Source of the DNA: Microbacterium psychrotolerans
GTDB lineage: Bacteria; Actinomycetota; Actinomycetes; Actinomycetales; Microbacteriaceae
Assembly (NCBI RefSeq): GCF_031085295.1
Contig: NZ_JAVFWO010000005.1
Location: 305,626 to 369,625 of the forward strand
Direction: 5' to 3'
DNA: 64,000 bases
The notes under the pieces were generated by a model that saw only the letters and a list, made by a program, of their open reading frames with translations, was not told the DNA's origin and did not search any database. The translations under genes and the position numbers were made by a program. Below are positions 15,344 to 22,659 of the stretch, in pieces; within the stretch, counting starts at the first letter, position 1; the number at the start of each line of letters is the position of its first letter.

Positions 15344-16657
15344 GTGACTCTGCTTGACCTGACACCTCGCGCGGCCGACGCTGATCGGCTTTCGACGCTC
15401 CCCGTCGCCATCATCGGCGCCGGCCCGATCGGGCTCGCCGCCGCGGCGAATCTCGTCGAACGCGGGATCGACTTCATCGTCTTCGAAGCGGGAGCGGAGG
15501 TCGCGGCCAGCGTGCGTTCCTGGGGCCACACGCGTCTCTTCTCGCCGTGGAAACACCTCGTCGACCCGGCATCGCGTCGCCTGCTGGAGGAGCAAGGGTG
15601 GGAACTCCCCGATCCCGAGCGCGCCCCGAGCGGCACGGAGCTGGTGGAGAAGTACGTGGCGCCCCTCGCTGAGGTCGATGAGATCGCGTCGCGGGTGCGG
15701 CTCGGCGTCGAGGTGATCGGTGTCACGCGTGAGGGTATGGACCGCACGCGCACGCGGTCGCGCGCCGCCACGCCCTTCGCCGTGCGCATCCGCACCGCGG
15801 ACGGACAGGTCGAAGACGTTCCCGCCCGCGCCGTCATCGACGCGTCCGGCACCTACCTCTCGCCGAACTCACTGTCGTCGAGCGGGCTGGAGCTGCTCGG
15901 CATGGCCGAGATCGCGGATGCCGTGACGACCGCGCTGCCCGACGTCCTCGGTCGCGACCGCGCAACGTTCGCCGGTCGCCACACGACGGTCGTCGGGGCG
16001 GGCCACTCCGCCGCGAACACCCTCCTCGCGCTCGCCGAACTCGCCCGACAGGAACCGGGCACGACCGTCACGTGGCTGATCCGCAACGCCAAAGCGGTCC
16101 GGGTGTCCTCCTCTGCCGATGACGAGCTCGCCGACCGCGCCCGACTCGGCAGCAGGGTCGACAAGGCTGTCGCCGACGGCCGGATCGCGGTGCTCGACGG
16201 CTTCGAGATCATCCGCGGCCGCCGCACCCCGGCCGGCGTCGAACTGGTGGGCCATCGCCATGGCGAGGTCGTCGCCCACGCCACCGAGGTGGTCGTCAAC
16301 GCGACGGGATTCCGTCCGAACCTCGACATCCTGCGAGAGATCCGCCTCGACCTCGACGAGATCGTGGAGGCGCCCCGGCGACTGGCGCCGCTCATCGATC
16401 CGAACGTGCACTCGTGCGGCACCGTCGAGCCGCACGGCTTTCGCGAGCTGGCGCATCCCGAGCAGGGATTCTTCGTGGTGGGCATGAAGTCCTACGGCCG
16501 CGCGCCGACCTTCCTGCTGGCGACCGGGTACGAGCAGGTTCGCTCGGTGACCGCCTGGCTCGCGGGCGACACGGCATCCGCCTCGAACGTGGAGCTGGTC
16601 CTCCCGGCGACGGGCGTCTGCTCCACCGACGCCGGCAACGGGGGTGGATGCTGTTGA
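15344..16657 (+). CDS. FAD/NAD(P)-dependent flavoprotein monooxygenase-like (ArsO-like)
   Basis: The 437-residue protein has an N-terminal FAD Rossmann motif (GAGPIG, residues 25-30) and a second nucleotide motif (GAGHSA, 218-223), the pattern of flavin monooxygenases and related oxidoreductases. It ends in a short Gly-rich tail with Cys426, Cys436 and Cys437 (GGGCC). Flavoproteins of this kind (ArsO-like) recur in ars operons; the chemistry is not well defined and may be oxidation of an arsenical. GTG 15344 was chosen because TTGGAGG lies 5 bases before it; the frame is open further upstream. The neighbouring operators place it under ArsR. The cysteine tail may bind As(III). Confidence 0.82.
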   Translation: MTLLDLTPRAADADRLSTLPVAIIGAGPIGLAAAANLVERGIDFIVFEAGAEVAASVRSWGHTRLFSPWKHLVDPASRRLLEEQGWELPDPERAPSGTELVEKYVAPLAEVDEIASRVRLGVEVIGVTREGMDRTRTRSRAATPFAVRIRTADGQVEDVPARAVIDASGTYLSPNSLSSSGLELLGMAEIADAVTTALPDVLGRDRATFAGRHTTVVGAGHSAANTLLALAELARQEPGTTVTWLIRNAKAVRVSSSADDELADRARLGSRVDKAVADGRIAVLDGFEIIRGRRTPAGVELVGHRHGEVVAHATEVVVNATGFRPNLDILREIRLDLDEIVEAPRRLAPLIDPNVHSCGTVEPHGFRELAHPEQGFFVVGMKSYGRAPTFLLATGYEQVRSVTAWLAGDTASASNVELVLPATGVCSTDAGNGGGCC

Positions 16658-17169
16658 CGATCCGTGTGCGCGAGATGATGCCGGCGGATTGGCCGGCGGT
16701 CGAGGCGATCTACGCGCAAGGGATCGAGGACGGCGAGGCGACGTTCGAAACGGCCACGCCGGCGTGGGAGGCGTTCGACGCGGGCCGGCTTCCCGGCTTG
16801 CGGTTCGTGGGCGTCGACGCGGACGGCGTCGTCCTCGGCTGGGTCGCGGGTTCGGCGGTGTCGTCGCGTCCGGCGTACCGCGGCGTCGTGGAGCACTCGG
16901 TCTACATCGACCGCGGAGCGCGCGGCCGGGGCGTCGGCCGCATCCTGCTGGAAGCGTTCATCTCGGCTGCTGAGGCGGCGGGGATGTGGACCGTCCAGTC
17001 GAGCATCTTCCCCGAGAACGGTGCCAGCCTGCGACTTCACGAGGTCACCGGTTTCCGGGTCGTCGGGCGACGTGAGCGGATCGCGCGATCGGGGGCGGGC
17101 CCGCACGCCGGCGCGTGGCGCGACACGCTGCTGATCGAGCGTCGGAGCGCTGTGGTCGAAAGCGACTGA
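16648..17169 (+). CDS. GNAT N-acetyltransferase, phosphinothricin/arsinothricin acetyltransferase-like (ArsN-like)
   Basis: The 173-residue protein has the family opening (MPADWPAVEAIYAQGI), the EATFET strand and the acetyl-CoA loop RGARGRGVGRILLE (about residues 90-103). This pattern belongs to the phosphinothricin N-acetyltransferase branch; members found in ars operons (ArsN) detoxify the arsenical antibiotic arsinothricin by N-acetylation. The ATG at 16648 overlaps the flavoprotein gene by 10 bases; a TTG at 16654 is an alternative. Function is inferred from family and operon. It could act on another amino-acid-like toxin. Confidence 0.8.
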   Translation: MLLTIRVREMMPADWPAVEAIYAQGIEDGEATFETATPAWEAFDAGRLPGLRFVGVDADGVVLGWVAGSAVSSRPAYRGVVEHSVYIDRGARGRGVGRILLEAFISAAEAAGMWTVQSSIFPENGASLRLHEVTGFRVVGRRERIARSGAGPHAGAWRDTLLIERRSAVVESD

Positions 17170-17190
17170 AGCGTCTGCCACGGGTGGCGG

Positions 17191-17206
17191 ATAGACTGCT
17201 GTCTAT
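17191..17206. promoter_or_regulatory. Second-type ars operator at the ArsR-ArsC fusion start (ATAGAC-N4-GTCTAT)
   Basis: A perfect 6-bp inverted repeat with a TGCT spacer. It contains a possible -10 box TAGACT (17192-17197) and ends in the ATG of the fusion gene, so the transcript is probably leaderless and a bound repressor would cover the promoter. Confidence 0.72.
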
Positions 17207-18104
17207 GGATCCGCTGGGGAGCCTCACATCGCTTGCCGATCCGACGCGCGCCCGCATCCTCCGTCTGATCCGCGATTCCGCGGACGGCAAGGCCCTGGTG
17301 AGTCGTCTCGCGGAGGCGCTGGAACTGCGGCAGCCGACCATCAGCCACCACATGAAGTCGCTGCACGACGAAGGCATCGTCGTGCGTGAACCCGATGGGC
17401 GTCGCGTATGGTACTCGATCGCTCCGGATTACGCGGGCCGCGTCGACGCCCTCCTCGGCGAGACGGCGCGACCGGCGCCGGACCCCGACCTGGAGCGCAT
17501 CGCGACGGATCTCACCCTCAGATATCGCGGCGTCTTCGGCCCCGAGACCGTTCGAGCGAAGGTCGTCGAGAGCTACGAGCTGCTGGCCAGCCGGTCGCAG
17601 TCGCCGATGCTGACGAGTCGGTCGGCGGCGTTCGCCGCCGCGCGACTCGATGCACTGAAGCGCTCTCAGGGGACGCCCGGTGTCGTTCCCTCCGTTCTGT
17701 TCGTCTGCGTTCAGAACGCGGGCCGGTCGCAGATCGCGGCCGGGATCCTGCGCCAGCTCGCCGGTGATCGCGTCCTGGTCAGGACCGCGGGATCCGAGCC
17801 GGCAGGGGATCTACGCAACGCCATCGTGAGCACCCTCGACGAGATCGGCGTCCCGCTCGGGGACGAGTTCCCCAAGCCGCTCACCGACGAAGCGGTGCGC
17901 GGCGCCGATGTCATCGTCACGATGGGGTGCGGAGACGCCTGCCCGATCTACCCCGGCCGGCGCTACGTCGACTGGCAGCTGGAGGACCCCGTCGGAAAGT
18001 CGCCCGACCAGATCCGCATGATCAGGGATGACATCGATCGCCACGTACGGGCGCTCCTCGAGGAACTCTTCGCCGAGAGTTCGTCCGCGGAGCTGGTCGG
18101 ATAG
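17205..18104 (+). CDS. ArsR-ArsC fusion: winged-helix regulator joined to arsenate reductase
   Basis: The 299-residue protein combines three parts. Residues 1-90 are an ArsR-type winged helix (recognition helix about 40-55, RQPTISHHMKSL). Residues 92-155 are the small helical domain often found before actinobacterial ArsC. Residues 162-295 are a low-molecular-weight-phosphatase-type arsenate reductase with the CX5R loop at Cys168-Arg174 and Cys242/Cys246 in GCGDACP. The ArsR part has no cysteine at all, so arsenite cannot be sensed by the usual ArsR thiolates; the reductase cysteines or arsenate binding may do this. The ATG at 17205 lies inside a perfect operator and no ribosome-binding site precedes it. 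Reduction probably uses mycothiol and mycoredoxin, by family. Confidence 0.9.
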   Translation: MDPLGSLTSLADPTRARILRLIRDSADGKALVSRLAEALELRQPTISHHMKSLHDEGIVVREPDGRRVWYSIAPDYAGRVDALLGETARPAPDPDLERIATDLTLRYRGVFGPETVRAKVVESYELLASRSQSPMLTSRSAAFAAARLDALKRSQGTPGVVPSVLFVCVQNAGRSQIAAGILRQLAGDRVLVRTAGSEPAGDLRNAIVSTLDEIGVPLGDEFPKPLTDEAVRGADVIVTMGCGDACPIYPGRRYVDWQLEDPVGKSPDQIRMIRDDIDRHVRALLEELFAESSSAELVG

Positions 18105-18120
18105 ATAGATCTAGGTCTAT
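18105..18120. promoter_or_regulatory. Second-type ars operator before the next arsC (ATAGAT-N4-GTCTAT)
   Basis: Same architecture as 17191-17206: outer ATAGA/TCTAT arms, a 4-base spacer and one imperfect inner pair. It starts directly after the TAG stop of the fusion gene and is followed by an ATG at 18119, again placed at the end of the repeat. It suggests that a separate promoter under the same regulator drives the last two arsC genes. Confidence 0.65.
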
Positions 18121-18148
18121 GCTTCTCGTGAGAGAAAGCGAGGCCAAC

Positions 18149-18565
18149 GTGACCGAGAAGCCCACTGTCCTGTTCGTCTGCGTGCACAACGCCGGTCGCT
18201 CCCAGATGGCGGCGGGCTACCTCCGCGCCCTCGGTGGCGACGATGTCGAGGTGCTGTCCGCGGGATCCGCACCCAAGGATGTCATCAACCCTGTCGCCGT
18301 CGAGGCGATGGCGGAGGAGGGCATCGACATCGCCCGCAACACCCCCAAGGTGCTCACGGTCGACACCGTGAAGGAGTCCGATGTCGTGATCACGATGGGC
18401 TGTGGAGACGCCTGCCCGATCTTCCCCGGCAAGCGCTATGAGGACTGGGAACTGGACGACCCGGCGGGTCAGGGCATCGAGGCCGTGCGTCCGATCCGCG
18501 ACGAGATCCGCGGTCGGGTGGAGGCGCTGCTCGCCGAGATCCTGCCTGCGCGAGGTGCCGCATGA
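18149..18565 (+). CDS. arsC: Arsenate reductase, single-domain ArsC
   Basis: The 138-residue protein is an ArsC of the low-molecular-weight phosphatase class, with CVHNAGR (Cys11-Arg17) as the arsenate-binding loop and Cys85/Cys89 in GCGDACP. It would reduce arsenate to arsenite, probably through a mycothiol adduct as in related actinobacteria. GTG 18149 is preferred because AGCGAGG lies 5 bases upstream and the protein then begins like its family; the ATG at 18119 would add 10 residues and would be leaderless behind the operator. Its stop overlaps the next start in ATGA. Confidence 0.92.
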   Translation: MTEKPTVLFVCVHNAGRSQMAAGYLRALGGDDVEVLSAGSAPKDVINPVAVEAMAEEGIDIARNTPKVLTVDTVKESDVVITMGCGDACPIFPGKRYEDWELDDPAGQGIEAVRPIRDEIRGRVEALLAEILPARGAA

Positions 18566-19206
18566 CCGGCGCATCCGGTCAGGGCGCGCTGCTGTCGCCC
18601 GATGCCGTCCTCCTCCGCGCGGCAGAGCGTCTGACGCAGCAGTTCAGGGGCATGGTCGGCGAAGAGACCGTCGAGCGCGTCGTCTTCGAGTCGTACACGG
18701 CTCTGGCGCGCACCGCGGCCGTGAGGACCCACCTGCCGAGCCTCGCAGAGAAGTTCGCACGCGACCGCTTGACCGCGCTCGCCCAGTCCAAGGGGCTCAT
18801 CGCGAAGCCGGTCCCCGAAGTCCTGTTCGTCTGTGTGCAGAATTCGGGCAGGTCGCAGATGGCCGCCGCGCTGACCCGTCATCTCGCAGGGGACCGGGTC
18901 CACGTCAGATCGGCGGGGTCCCAGCCGGGCGCGCACATCCTGCCCGAGGTGGCACTGGCGCTCGCCGAACTGGATCTCGATGTCACGGACGAGTTCCCGA
19001 AGCCGCTGACGGACGACGTGGTGCGAGCGGCTGACGCGGTGATCACCATGGGGTGCGGCGACGCCTGTCCGCTATACCCGGGCAAGCGGTACCTGGACTG
19101 GCAGCTGGAGGACCCCGCCGACCTCGATCTACAGGGGGTGCGGCGCGTTCGCGACGAGATCCGAGATCGCGTCGAACGCCTGCTCACCGAGCTCCTTCCG
19201 GACTGA
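18562..19206 (+). CDS. Arsenate reductase ArsC with N-terminal helical domain
   Basis: The 214-residue protein has an N-terminal helical domain of about 75 residues, similar to the middle part of the ArsR-ArsC fusion, followed by an ArsC domain with CVQNSGR (Cys91-Arg97) and Cys165/Cys169 in GCGDACP. The FPKPLTD strand shared with the fusion protein suggests that these two are closer to each other than to the single-domain ArsC between them, so the trio probably combines a duplication with a separate lineage. It is coupled to the preceding arsC by ATGA. Helical N-domains of this kind are thought to mediate dimerisation. Confidence 0.9.
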   Translation: MTGASGQGALLSPDAVLLRAAERLTQQFRGMVGEETVERVVFESYTALARTAAVRTHLPSLAEKFARDRLTALAQSKGLIAKPVPEVLFVCVQNSGRSQMAAALTRHLAGDRVHVRSAGSQPGAHILPEVALALAELDLDVTDEFPKPLTDDVVRAADAVITMGCGDACPLYPGKRYLDWQLEDPADLDLQGVRRVRDEIRDRVERLLTELLPD

Positions 19207-19240
19207 TCCGCCTCAGTCAGCATGCGTAGCGCCACCTCGT

Positions 19241-19429
19241 GATCGAGGTGTCACCGGCTTCGTCGTCGACGATGCCGCCGCGGCCGTCGACCGGACCGCA
19301 AGCGGGGCGACGTTCGATGGGGGTGTTATCCGTGCCGGGGCCCGGGCACGGTTCGACGTCGAGCCCATGGCGGATGGCTCCTTCGCGGCATCCGACCTGG
19401 TCGTCGCCTCGCCGGGAGGTCGCACATGA
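19241..19429 (+). pseudogene. Remnant of a family-4 glycosyltransferase C-terminus
   Basis: The frame reads DRGVTGFVVDD, then an Ala-rich helix, then ARARFDVEPMADG, and stops at TGA 19427. This is the classic end of GT4 enzymes (the GVTGFVVDD loop followed by a R-x-R-F-x-V-E-x-M helix), but the rest of the enzyme is missing and no start codon is available. It lies just upstream of an intact GT4 gene. I read it as a relic of deletion or of a rearranged paralogue. Confidence 0.6.
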
Positions 19430-19573
19430 GGGTGGTGTAGGGTGCGAACCAAAGCGCGGCCATTTGCACCGGTCGCGTAAACCGGACCGCGGCAACGCTG
19501 GCGTAGTTCCACGAGGGATGCCGTCGGCAGACGTCTCGAGTCCCCGGGGTCGATAGACACCGGGCCGACAGAG

Positions 19574-20716
19574 ATGGTCATCATGACCCGCTTCGGATTT
19601 CTCTCCACCTATCCGCCCACGCGCTGCGGTCTCGCCACGTTCACGGAGGCGCTCGCCGGTGCCCTCGCTGCCGGCGAGCCGCACACGCCCACGATCGTTC
19701 GGGTGCTCGACGTGATGGACAGCCGTCGCGGTGCCGAAGACATCGCCCGGATCCCGAGCACCGTGGAGCTGGTTGCGCGCAACCGGGTGACCATGCGCGC
19801 AGCCGTGCGTGCGCTCGATCAGTGCGATGTCGCGATCGTCCAGCACGAGTACGGGATCTACGGAGGCCCGGACGGCGACGAGATCATTCCGTTGCTCCGA
19901 TCGCTGAACACGCCGGCGATTGTGGTGCTGCACACGGTGCTCTCCGCGCCGACCGACCACCAGCGGGTCGTCCTCGACACGGTGTGCAAGCTCGCCGCGA
20001 ACGTCGTGGTGATGACAGACAACGCCAGCGAGATCCTGATGCGCACTTACAGCGTCAAGCGATCGAAGGTCCGGGTCATCCCGCACGGCGTGCCCGTGTC
20101 ACGTGAAGCTCGCCCGACGAAGCACAGCGGCCCGAAACGCGTCCTCACGTGGGGACTCCTCTCTCCCGGCAAGGGGATCGAGTGGGGCATCCGCGCCGTG
20201 GCGCGGTTGCAGGATGCCGGCGCTCCGGTGGAGTACGTCATCGCCGGCCAGACCCATCCCAAGGTGCTCGCCCGTGAGGGCGAGCACTACCGCGAATCGC
20301 TGCAACGGCTGATCGACGACCTCGGCCTGGCCGACGTCGTCACATTCGAGGACCATTACCTCGACGACTCGCAGCTGGCTGAGCAGATGGCTCGAGCCGA
20401 CGTCGTGCTGCTGCCGTACGACTCCCGCGACCAGGCGACGTCCGGTGTGCTGATCGAGGCCGTGGCGGCAGGAATCCCCGTCGTGGCGACAGGCTTCCCG
20501 CACGCCGTCGAGCTCCTGGGCGGGGGAGCGGGCACGATCGCTCGGCATCAGGACCCGCAGTCGATGGCACAGGCCATTCGCACGATCCTCAGGGCGGAAG
20601 CCACCGCCCAGCAGATGCACAACGCCGCGCTGCGCGACACGCAGGACGCCTCCTGGCCCGCCGTGGCCGAGAGGTACCGAGCGCTGGCTGACCGCATGGT
20701 GGCGATCGCGGCATGA
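19574..20716 (+). CDS. Family-4-like glycosyltransferase
   Basis: The 380-residue protein has two Rossmann-like lobes. The N-terminal acceptor lobe opens with FGFLSTYPPTRCGLATFTE. The C-terminal donor lobe has TWGLLSPGKGIEW and the nucleotide-sugar region SGVLIEAVAAGIPVVATGFPHAVELL, in which the Glu of VLIEA fits the EX7E element. It would transfer a hexose from a nucleotide sugar in the cytoplasm; acceptor and donor are unknown. ATG 19574 is weakly preceded by a purine-rich GACAGAG; ATG 19583 is an alternative. The stop overlaps the next start in ATGA, so it is coupled to the toroid-like protein. Confidence 0.85.
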   Translation: MVIMTRFGFLSTYPPTRCGLATFTEALAGALAAGEPHTPTIVRVLDVMDSRRGAEDIARIPSTVELVARNRVTMRAAVRALDQCDVAIVQHEYGIYGGPDGDEIIPLLRSLNTPAIVVLHTVLSAPTDHQRVVLDTVCKLAANVVVMTDNASEILMRTYSVKRSKVRVIPHGVPVSREARPTKHSGPKRVLTWGLLSPGKGIEWGIRAVARLQDAGAPVEYVIAGQTHPKVLAREGEHYRESLQRLIDDLGLADVVTFEDHYLDDSQLAEQMARADVVLLPYDSRDQATSGVLIEAVAAGIPVVATGFPHAVELLGGGAGTIARHQDPQSMAQAIRTILRAEATAQQMHNAALRDTQDASWPAVAERYRALADRMVAIAA

Positions 20717-21759
20717 CCGGTCAGGACAGCGATCCGGACGCGTCCGGTTCATCGACATTCGCCCACCTGCTCGCGATGTCGGACGGGCGCGGGCTCTTCG
20801 AGCACGCGCTGCTGGATATGCCCCGCCGCGATCACGGCTACTGCGTAGACGATGTCGCTCGCGCACTCGTGGTGCTGGTGCGTGAATCCGAGCGCGCCCC
20901 GGCGCTCGATCGACTGGTGGCCACATATCTCAGGTTCCTCGAGGCCGCTGTCGATGTCGACGGCCAGGTCCACAACCGCATGGACGCCGGAGGCGAGTGG
21001 ACAGACGACGCGGGGCTCGGCGATTGGTGGGGTCGCGCGCTGAGGGCACTCGGCGCGGCAGCCGTCGACCTTCCGACCGCATCGGATCGCAAGCGCGCGC
21101 TGATCGCGTTCCATCGCGCCGCGTCGGCGAGATCACCGCATGGGAGAGCAATGGCGTTCGCGACGCTGGGAGCGGCGGACGTGCTCAGCGCCGACCCCGG
21201 GGATCTCTCAGCCCGCGCCCTGCTGATGGACGGGGTCGCCTCGATCGGCACTCCGTCCGACGACCACTGGGCGTGGCCGGAGCCACGACTGCGCTACGCC
21301 AACGCGGCGCTCCCTGAAGCACTCCTCGCCGGGGGTGCGGCGATGGACGACCCTCGTGTCGTGGCTCGCGGGCTCGCGATGCTGCGGTTCCTGCTGGATG
21401 TCGAAACACGTGGCGGGCACCTGTCCGTGACGGGCGTCGGCGGCCGCGGTCCCGCGCAGAGGTCGGTGCAATTCGATCAGCAGCCCATCGAGGTGGCCGC
21501 CATCGCGGACGCGTGCGCGCGTGCCTTCGACATCACCGCGGACCCCTCGTGGCGAGACGGCGTCGCGGCGGCATGGGCGTGGTTCACGGGTGACAACGAC
21601 GCCGCCACACCCATGATCGATCGGGAGTCGGGAGCGGGCTTCGACGGATTGGAAGCGGGCGGGCGCAACGAGAACCGAGGGGCGGAATCCACGCTCGCGG
21701 CCCTCGGCGCGTACCAGCAGGCTGCCCGCCTCGGGGTGCTGGAGCGGGTGCGGCGGTGA
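20713..21759 (+). CDS. Alpha/alpha-toroid-like protein coupled to the glycosyltransferase
   Basis: The 348-residue protein has no signal peptide or membrane helix. Evenly spaced helical repeats (for example GYCVDDVARALVVLVRE at about residues 37-53 and a similar helix pair every 45-60 residues) and Trp/Asp-rich loops (DDHWAWPEPRLRYANAALPE) suggest an (alpha/alpha)6 barrel like those of glycoside hydrolases or epimerases. I do not recognise a catalytic motif. The ATGA overlap with a GT4 gene suggests that it acts on the same glycan, possibly as a trimming or phosphorolytic partner. Confidence 0.7.
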   Translation: MTGQDSDPDASGSSTFAHLLAMSDGRGLFEHALLDMPRRDHGYCVDDVARALVVLVRESERAPALDRLVATYLRFLEAAVDVDGQVHNRMDAGGEWTDDAGLGDWWGRALRALGAAAVDLPTASDRKRALIAFHRAASARSPHGRAMAFATLGAADVLSADPGDLSARALLMDGVASIGTPSDDHWAWPEPRLRYANAALPEALLAGGAAMDDPRVVARGLAMLRFLLDVETRGGHLSVTGVGGRGPAQRSVQFDQQPIEVAAIADACARAFDITADPSWRDGVAAAWAWFTGDNDAATPMIDRESGAGFDGLEAGGRNENRGAESTLAALGAYQQAARLGVLERVRR

Positions 21760-21913
21760 TGGTCCGCGAGCATCCTTCGGGCGTCGACCACGTTCCTGCC
21801 TGCGAGGGACTGCGCTCGTCGCACGCGCGGGGTACACGGATCGTCGGCCCAATGCTCGCGGGGCGCAGGCCGCTCACCTATGAACGCGCGGAAGCCGGGA
21901 GTAGCGTGAGGGT

Positions 21914-22084
21914 ATGTTGACCGTGATCGTGATCCTCCTTGTGGTGTGGGCGATCCTGGCGGTCGTGGGGTTCGCCCTCGAGGGACTGCTCTGGCTAGGG
22001 ATCATCGGCGTGATCCTCTTCGTCGGCACCGTGATCTTCGGCTTCGTGCGGCGCGCTGCGGGCCGGCGGAACAGCCGCCCCTGA
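21914..22084 (+). CDS. Small hydrophobic membrane protein, 56 residues
   Basis: An ATG preceded by GTGAGGG opens a 56-residue protein with two membrane helices (about residues 2-22 and 27-46) and a basic C-terminus (RRAAGRRNSRP). Tiny proteins with this pattern are common in actinobacterial genomes, sometimes near stress genes, but have no assigned function. The basic tail should face the cytoplasm, giving both ends inside. It stands alone, with 154 bases upstream and 575 bases downstream without genes. Confidence 0.7.
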   Translation: MLTVIVILLVVWAILAVVGFALEGLLWLGIIGVILFVGTVIFGFVRRAAGRRNSRP

Positions 22085-22659
22085 CCGCGCCGAGAGAGTG
22101 GCGAGAAGTTCTTGTCCCCCAAACGGGGGACAGGTAGGGTGAGACCGGCGCAGACGCGAGCAATGGGACTTGGGGTCCGCTCGGGTCAGAGCCACTGGGG
22201 ACTGGGGGAACGGCCGGCATCGCACGGGCGCTTCAGAGGCGGCCCCCCTCGAGCCCGTGCTGGCCAGCTCCGAAGCCCGAGGGGGACCGGACCTACCGCG
22301 ACGGTGTGCGCCCGCTTGGGAACGAGACGCACGGCCCATGTGGCCCTGGGGAGACCGGGCAGTGTCGGCAGAAGGCCGATATCACCATTCCACATAGAGG
22401 TCGCCCCGGTCTATTCCCCGGAGGTAATGACCTTGTTACGGACACCGCACGGGGATACGTCCGGGTCCGCGACAGCGCTCCGTCCTTGCCAGAGAGTTCG
22501 TGATGACTCGTCGCGTCGTGGACAGGGTGAACGCGTACTGGCATCCTGGTGCCGACGCGGCCTGATTCCTCGCACTGGTCGCCAGAGCGGGCGGGTGCCG
22601 CCCCATGACCGAAGCGCCGTAAGAGTGACGGGACGCCCGGGCATGCAGGAGGTTTGCGC
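22085..22659. other. 575-base gene-poor leader before the ClC gene, with repeats
   Basis: No convincing gene is present on either strand. The stretch starts with the inverted repeat TGTCCCCC-AAAC-GGGGGACA (22113-22132), which could terminate the small membrane protein gene or serve as an operator. Further on there are GGGACTTGGGG and GGGGACTGGGGG blocks (about 22165-22210) and a CCCCCTCG / CGAGGGGG pair (about 22245-22290). An RNA leader or several operators for the ClC gene are possible. Confidence 0.4.

Noticed and set aside
22160..22215. DosR-type boxes (GGGACTT blocks)
   Set aside because: Only half sites fit the GGGACT-N-AGTCCC pattern; the second halves do not match, so G-rich composition is enough to explain them.
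22085..22659. Fluoride riboswitch upstream of the ClC gene
   Set aside because: The conserved fluoride aptamer blocks are not present in order, and the channel motif does not specifically indicate a fluoride exporter.
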